Source: Linepithema humile (lineage: Eukaryota; Arthropoda; Insecta; Hymenoptera; Formicidae). From it: DNA of 64,000 bases. Below are positions 60,901 to 64,000 of this stretch, piece by piece (position 1 is the stretch's first letter; the number at the start of each line of letters is the position of its first letter). A model generated the notes under the pieces. The model was not told the DNA's origin. It worked only from the letters and a program-made list of their open reading frames with translations, and did not search any database. Where the stretch lies: the NCBI RefSeq assembly GCF_040581485.1, contig NC_090129.1:32288764-32352763 (forward strand), given 5' to 3'. A program made the translations under genes and the position numbers.

Positions 60901-63900
60901 TGCTGTCACGAGCACGTTACACAGGCGAGCGTCGCCGCCGGATCTTGTTTCGCCAACTTGGCTGCAGTTGACCCGATGCGTTAGATGTTCTTTCGGATTT
61001 CATCGCGCGACAATTAAACCGGCGCCGATTAATGAACGGCGCGCCGATCGAGTTATTTCGAGCGCGCGTCAAATGAACTATCGGACAGTATGTAGGAATC
61101 AGCGCTTCGAGAAATTTTTAGCGAAGCTTCATATGCCATTCTTCTTTCTGCTCAACTCTGTGACTTAGTCAAATATATATTTTCTAAAATTAAACATTAT
61201 TATTCAGAACGCCCTAAAAATAGAATGTCTTTTTGGTGATAGATTTTCTAATCAACTGTCAGCGAAAAAGTCGATAAAGATCATTTATGGCATCTTTATA
61301 ATTTTTAAATTACATATCTTTTTAACTTTTTTTTTTAGTTTAAAATTATTTTTGAAACAAATCTATTTAAAATTAAATTAAAAATTTATTTGCTTTTATT
61401 CCCTCAAACTTTTTCAATCTCTTCCAACTCGGAAACTGTCGGGGTCTCGACATGTTTGCTGCGCAAAAGTCTTTTTCTTCAAATTGATCGAAAAATCTGT
61501 CGTTAAGAGATTATACGTAACAAGTGCGGTTATCAAAGGGCACAAATATTATCTCGACAAGTTGCTGGCAAATCAATTCCTACACGATCGAACGCTAATG
61601 GTTAGATTAATTTCGTTTCTCGACAAGTCGCCCCCGCGAATTCAAACGCACAACAAAAGCGTGATAAATGATTTATTTGCCGCTGTAATTACTCTCACGG
61701 AATAATTCACTCGGGCCCCGTCGTACCTCTCTCGTTCCGCGGCCCATTATTTGCGCTTCGGTTTACGCAGGGGCCGCGTGCACACGCGGTTTCTCATTCT
61801 GCCGGTACCGAAACCGGAACACGTCCGGTATTTCGGCGGTTGAATTTCCACGTGAAAACACATATAGGTAAGACGTATGTAAACAAGGCTCGCATCAACA
61901 ATTTATCCCGTTACGCCCGTGCGCCATTCGTATCCGTCCCGTGTAAAATAACGCATACGAAGCACACTCTTCTCTTTTCACGTTATACAGTCCATTCAAG
62001 CAAATTGTTTATGACAAAAGAGCATTCGTTCGAAAGAAAACTGTACGTATTCGAAGAATCCTGAGCGTACCGCGTTTTCTCTCAACTGCAAATAACCGAG
62101 AGATGAGCTAATAGAACGCTGTTTGTTTCAATTTCCAGACAATATTCTATATTATAACAATTGAAATCTAACGATCAAAATATTTTTGAAATTTTTACAT
62201 AAAAACACAATATCGAGTCTTATCTATATAGAATCTAATACATTAGTAGATAAATTATAATAGTTTTTTTTTTAAAGAGATTGAAGCTTTTAGATTATAT
62301 TGTGAATAAGATTTATCGTCACCACACATTTTCTAAAGATTTTTTTTAATTTTAATGTAAAAGAAGTTTGTTTTTTTATGTTACTCAATTGAAGCTTTGA
62401 GGAAAGCTCGAATAAAAAGTAAAATAAAACGTCACTCTGCGTGCGCCCAATTTCACGCACACGTTGCTTTCGTAAATTTTTAATTTATGGCTTAAATAAG
62501 AGCTTGTGAAATAGGTGGACGACATCCCGTATATATACGAATAGAAAGGCTGTATGTCACTGTCGGCCGCACTCAAAACATGTCGCGCTTGTATACACAC
62601 GTAAAATATTTACGTACACCCCAAGTATGCATGAAAGAATATGAATATCCCGGTCGTCTGATCCTTTGTACCCATTGAATTTAAAATAATGGCCATATTT
62701 TTAATGCGTCACCGGAGGGACAACGCGTCACTATGATCTACTAGAGGATTTTCGTATTATGATACCTCCGGCGAATAGAAATTTCCTCGCGGGATTGAGA
62801 TAAATAACGGCCATTTGTCGAAGCACTCTGCTCATAGAGCTTAATCGATTCTTTCGGAAAGAAGGATGTCACCATAAATGGAATATATTGCAAAATTTGT
62901 CTTCGCGTCAAAACCGTGAGTCGTCTTAATAAAATCATTATCTCGTAAAAATTAAATATTTGCGAAATGAGTATATATTGTATTTGTGATGTATTATATA
63001 TAAAGCACCGTTAGTACTTTTTATTTTCAATCTTTAAAGACATCATGTGTGGACATTCGCGCATAACTGTTACTTAGAAAATCCATAGATATCCAAAATA
63101 ACTTATTAGCTGATCAAAAAGTTAATTGATAAATTCAAAGCTCGAAGCTCGAAAAAATATTAAACTAGAAAGAAAGCATTATTGATGTCTAACGTAACGC
63201 AGGCAATTTTTATATCATATGCAACGACAAATACAAATTAATCGAGAGATTCATCTTTGCAGAAAATAGCAAAGTTAGAATTTTCGTACATTCCATAAAA
63301 AAGTCTTTAAAAAACACATACAGTAATTAGATTCACTTTGCCATTTCGTCACCCAGCGTTAAGCGACGAATAAAAGTCATGTGTTTACGGTGAATACCGG
63401 ATCGTGTATCCGGCAACAGATTCGCGAAACAAGCGAGCTATATAGCCGAATACTGATATTCTCGTAACTATGAAATATGGAAAACAAACGTGCCTGGCTG
63501 CAGGTGGACAATGCGTACAGCACGTTTCAGTTGTCACGAATATTCCGCTACATGTCTGTCGAAATGCGAATTAACAGCAAAATGCCAATCTTTATTTCTT
63601 CATTTCTATGATACTTGGATTTATTATTCTCTAATCCGACAGTGGTAAACCTAAACCTACTTCACCAATTTTCGCGTGAAAATAAGAATTATACTTATCG
63701 AATAATTTTAAAACGTATCAAAAATTGTTGTCTTTTATTTAAAAAATTACAACTGCCGATGCAAGATTCATGAAACGTAAAATTAGTTTTAAAATAAATA
63801 AATAATTATAACAGAGTAAATCTATATATTAAAGTCTTGCATAGAAAATTACCAACAGAATTGTTTTAAATATTTTAAACCCAAGTCTATTTTATATTAG

Positions 63901-64000
63901 ATTTTGTATTCTCTCTTTCGCTCGTTTTCTCTCTTTTTCTCTATAGTCTTTTCTTGTAGTTTTCCTTCCCCGCAAATTGTATGTTTAATATTAACGACAA
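54946..64000. other. Mixed non-coding stretch to the window end
   Basis: No supportable gene. AT-rich blocks lie at about 54960-55480, 56860-57200, 59640-59870, 61190-61420, 62120-62400 and 63700-63860. GC/CpG-rich islands lie at about 56030-56560, 58200-58880, 59340-59520, 60580-61100 and 61700-61840. A CT-rich microsatellite occupies about 57608-57634. AAACTTTATTTTGTAT is repeated at 55291-55306 and 55319-55334. The 195-codon frame at 60581-61168 has no family features. Confidence 0.45.

Noticed and set aside
60581..61168. A 195-codon plus-strand open frame
   Set aside because: No recognisable domain or plausible gene context. It lies in a GC-rich patch and starts with a non-ATG-like context in unconserved-looking sequence.
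1..64000. CRISPR array, bacterial operons, ribosomal RNA genes
   Set aside because: No regularly spaced repeats, no clustered bacterial-type genes and no rRNA-like sequence are seen. All signals are those of an insect nuclear genome.

Overview
The window looks like nuclear DNA of a hymenopteran insect, most plausibly an ant. This rests on the insect-type GMC oxidoreductase, the AT-rich background broken by CpG-rich patches, abundant AG/CT microsatellites, and the mix of hAT, palindromic mariner-like, Penelope and Ty3/gypsy relics. The species cannot be named from the sequence alone.

Only one intact protein-coding gene can be supported: a 625-residue FAD-dependent GMC (glucose dehydrogenase-like) oxidoreductase at 14319-16196 on the plus strand. 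Its coding region has no introns. A splice acceptor and an in-frame stop lie just upstream of the ATG, and two poly(A) signals lie downstream. All family motifs and the catalytic His/Asn pair are present.

Layout: 1-4.5 kb is gene-free and ends in a GC-richer patch. A scrambled Ty3/gypsy remnant (gag-like piece fused to pol) lies at 4.5-5.1 kb. 5.1-8.7 kb holds no gene. 8758-9630 is a near-perfect 873-bp palindrome, a fold-back transposon inside a TA microsatellite. 10.37-12.76 kb holds three related hAT-type non-autonomous elements, two with recognisable 8-bp target duplications. The GMC gene occupies 14.3-16.4 kb. From 16.4 kb to 53.4 kb there is no convincing coding sequence, only GC-rich islands, simple repeats, a diverged 358-bp tandem duplication at 24.1-24.8 kb, a candidate promoter with first-exon donor at 21.6 kb, a TATA box near 29.6 kb, a small candidate MITE at 38.6 kb and a striking 119-bp hairpin at 43.7 kb. 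A broken Penelope element (RT plus start of GIY-YIG) with 76-bp inverted ends occupies 53525-54935. The rest, to 64 kb, is gene-free.

The long gene-poor stretches could be intergenic or could be large introns of a gene whose exons lie outside the window. No multi-gene system is visible. The points most worth following are the 43.7-kb hairpin, the palindromic element carrying clustered TCAAGGTCA half-sites, the intronless GMC gene ending in KNEL, and the Penelope terminal structure.
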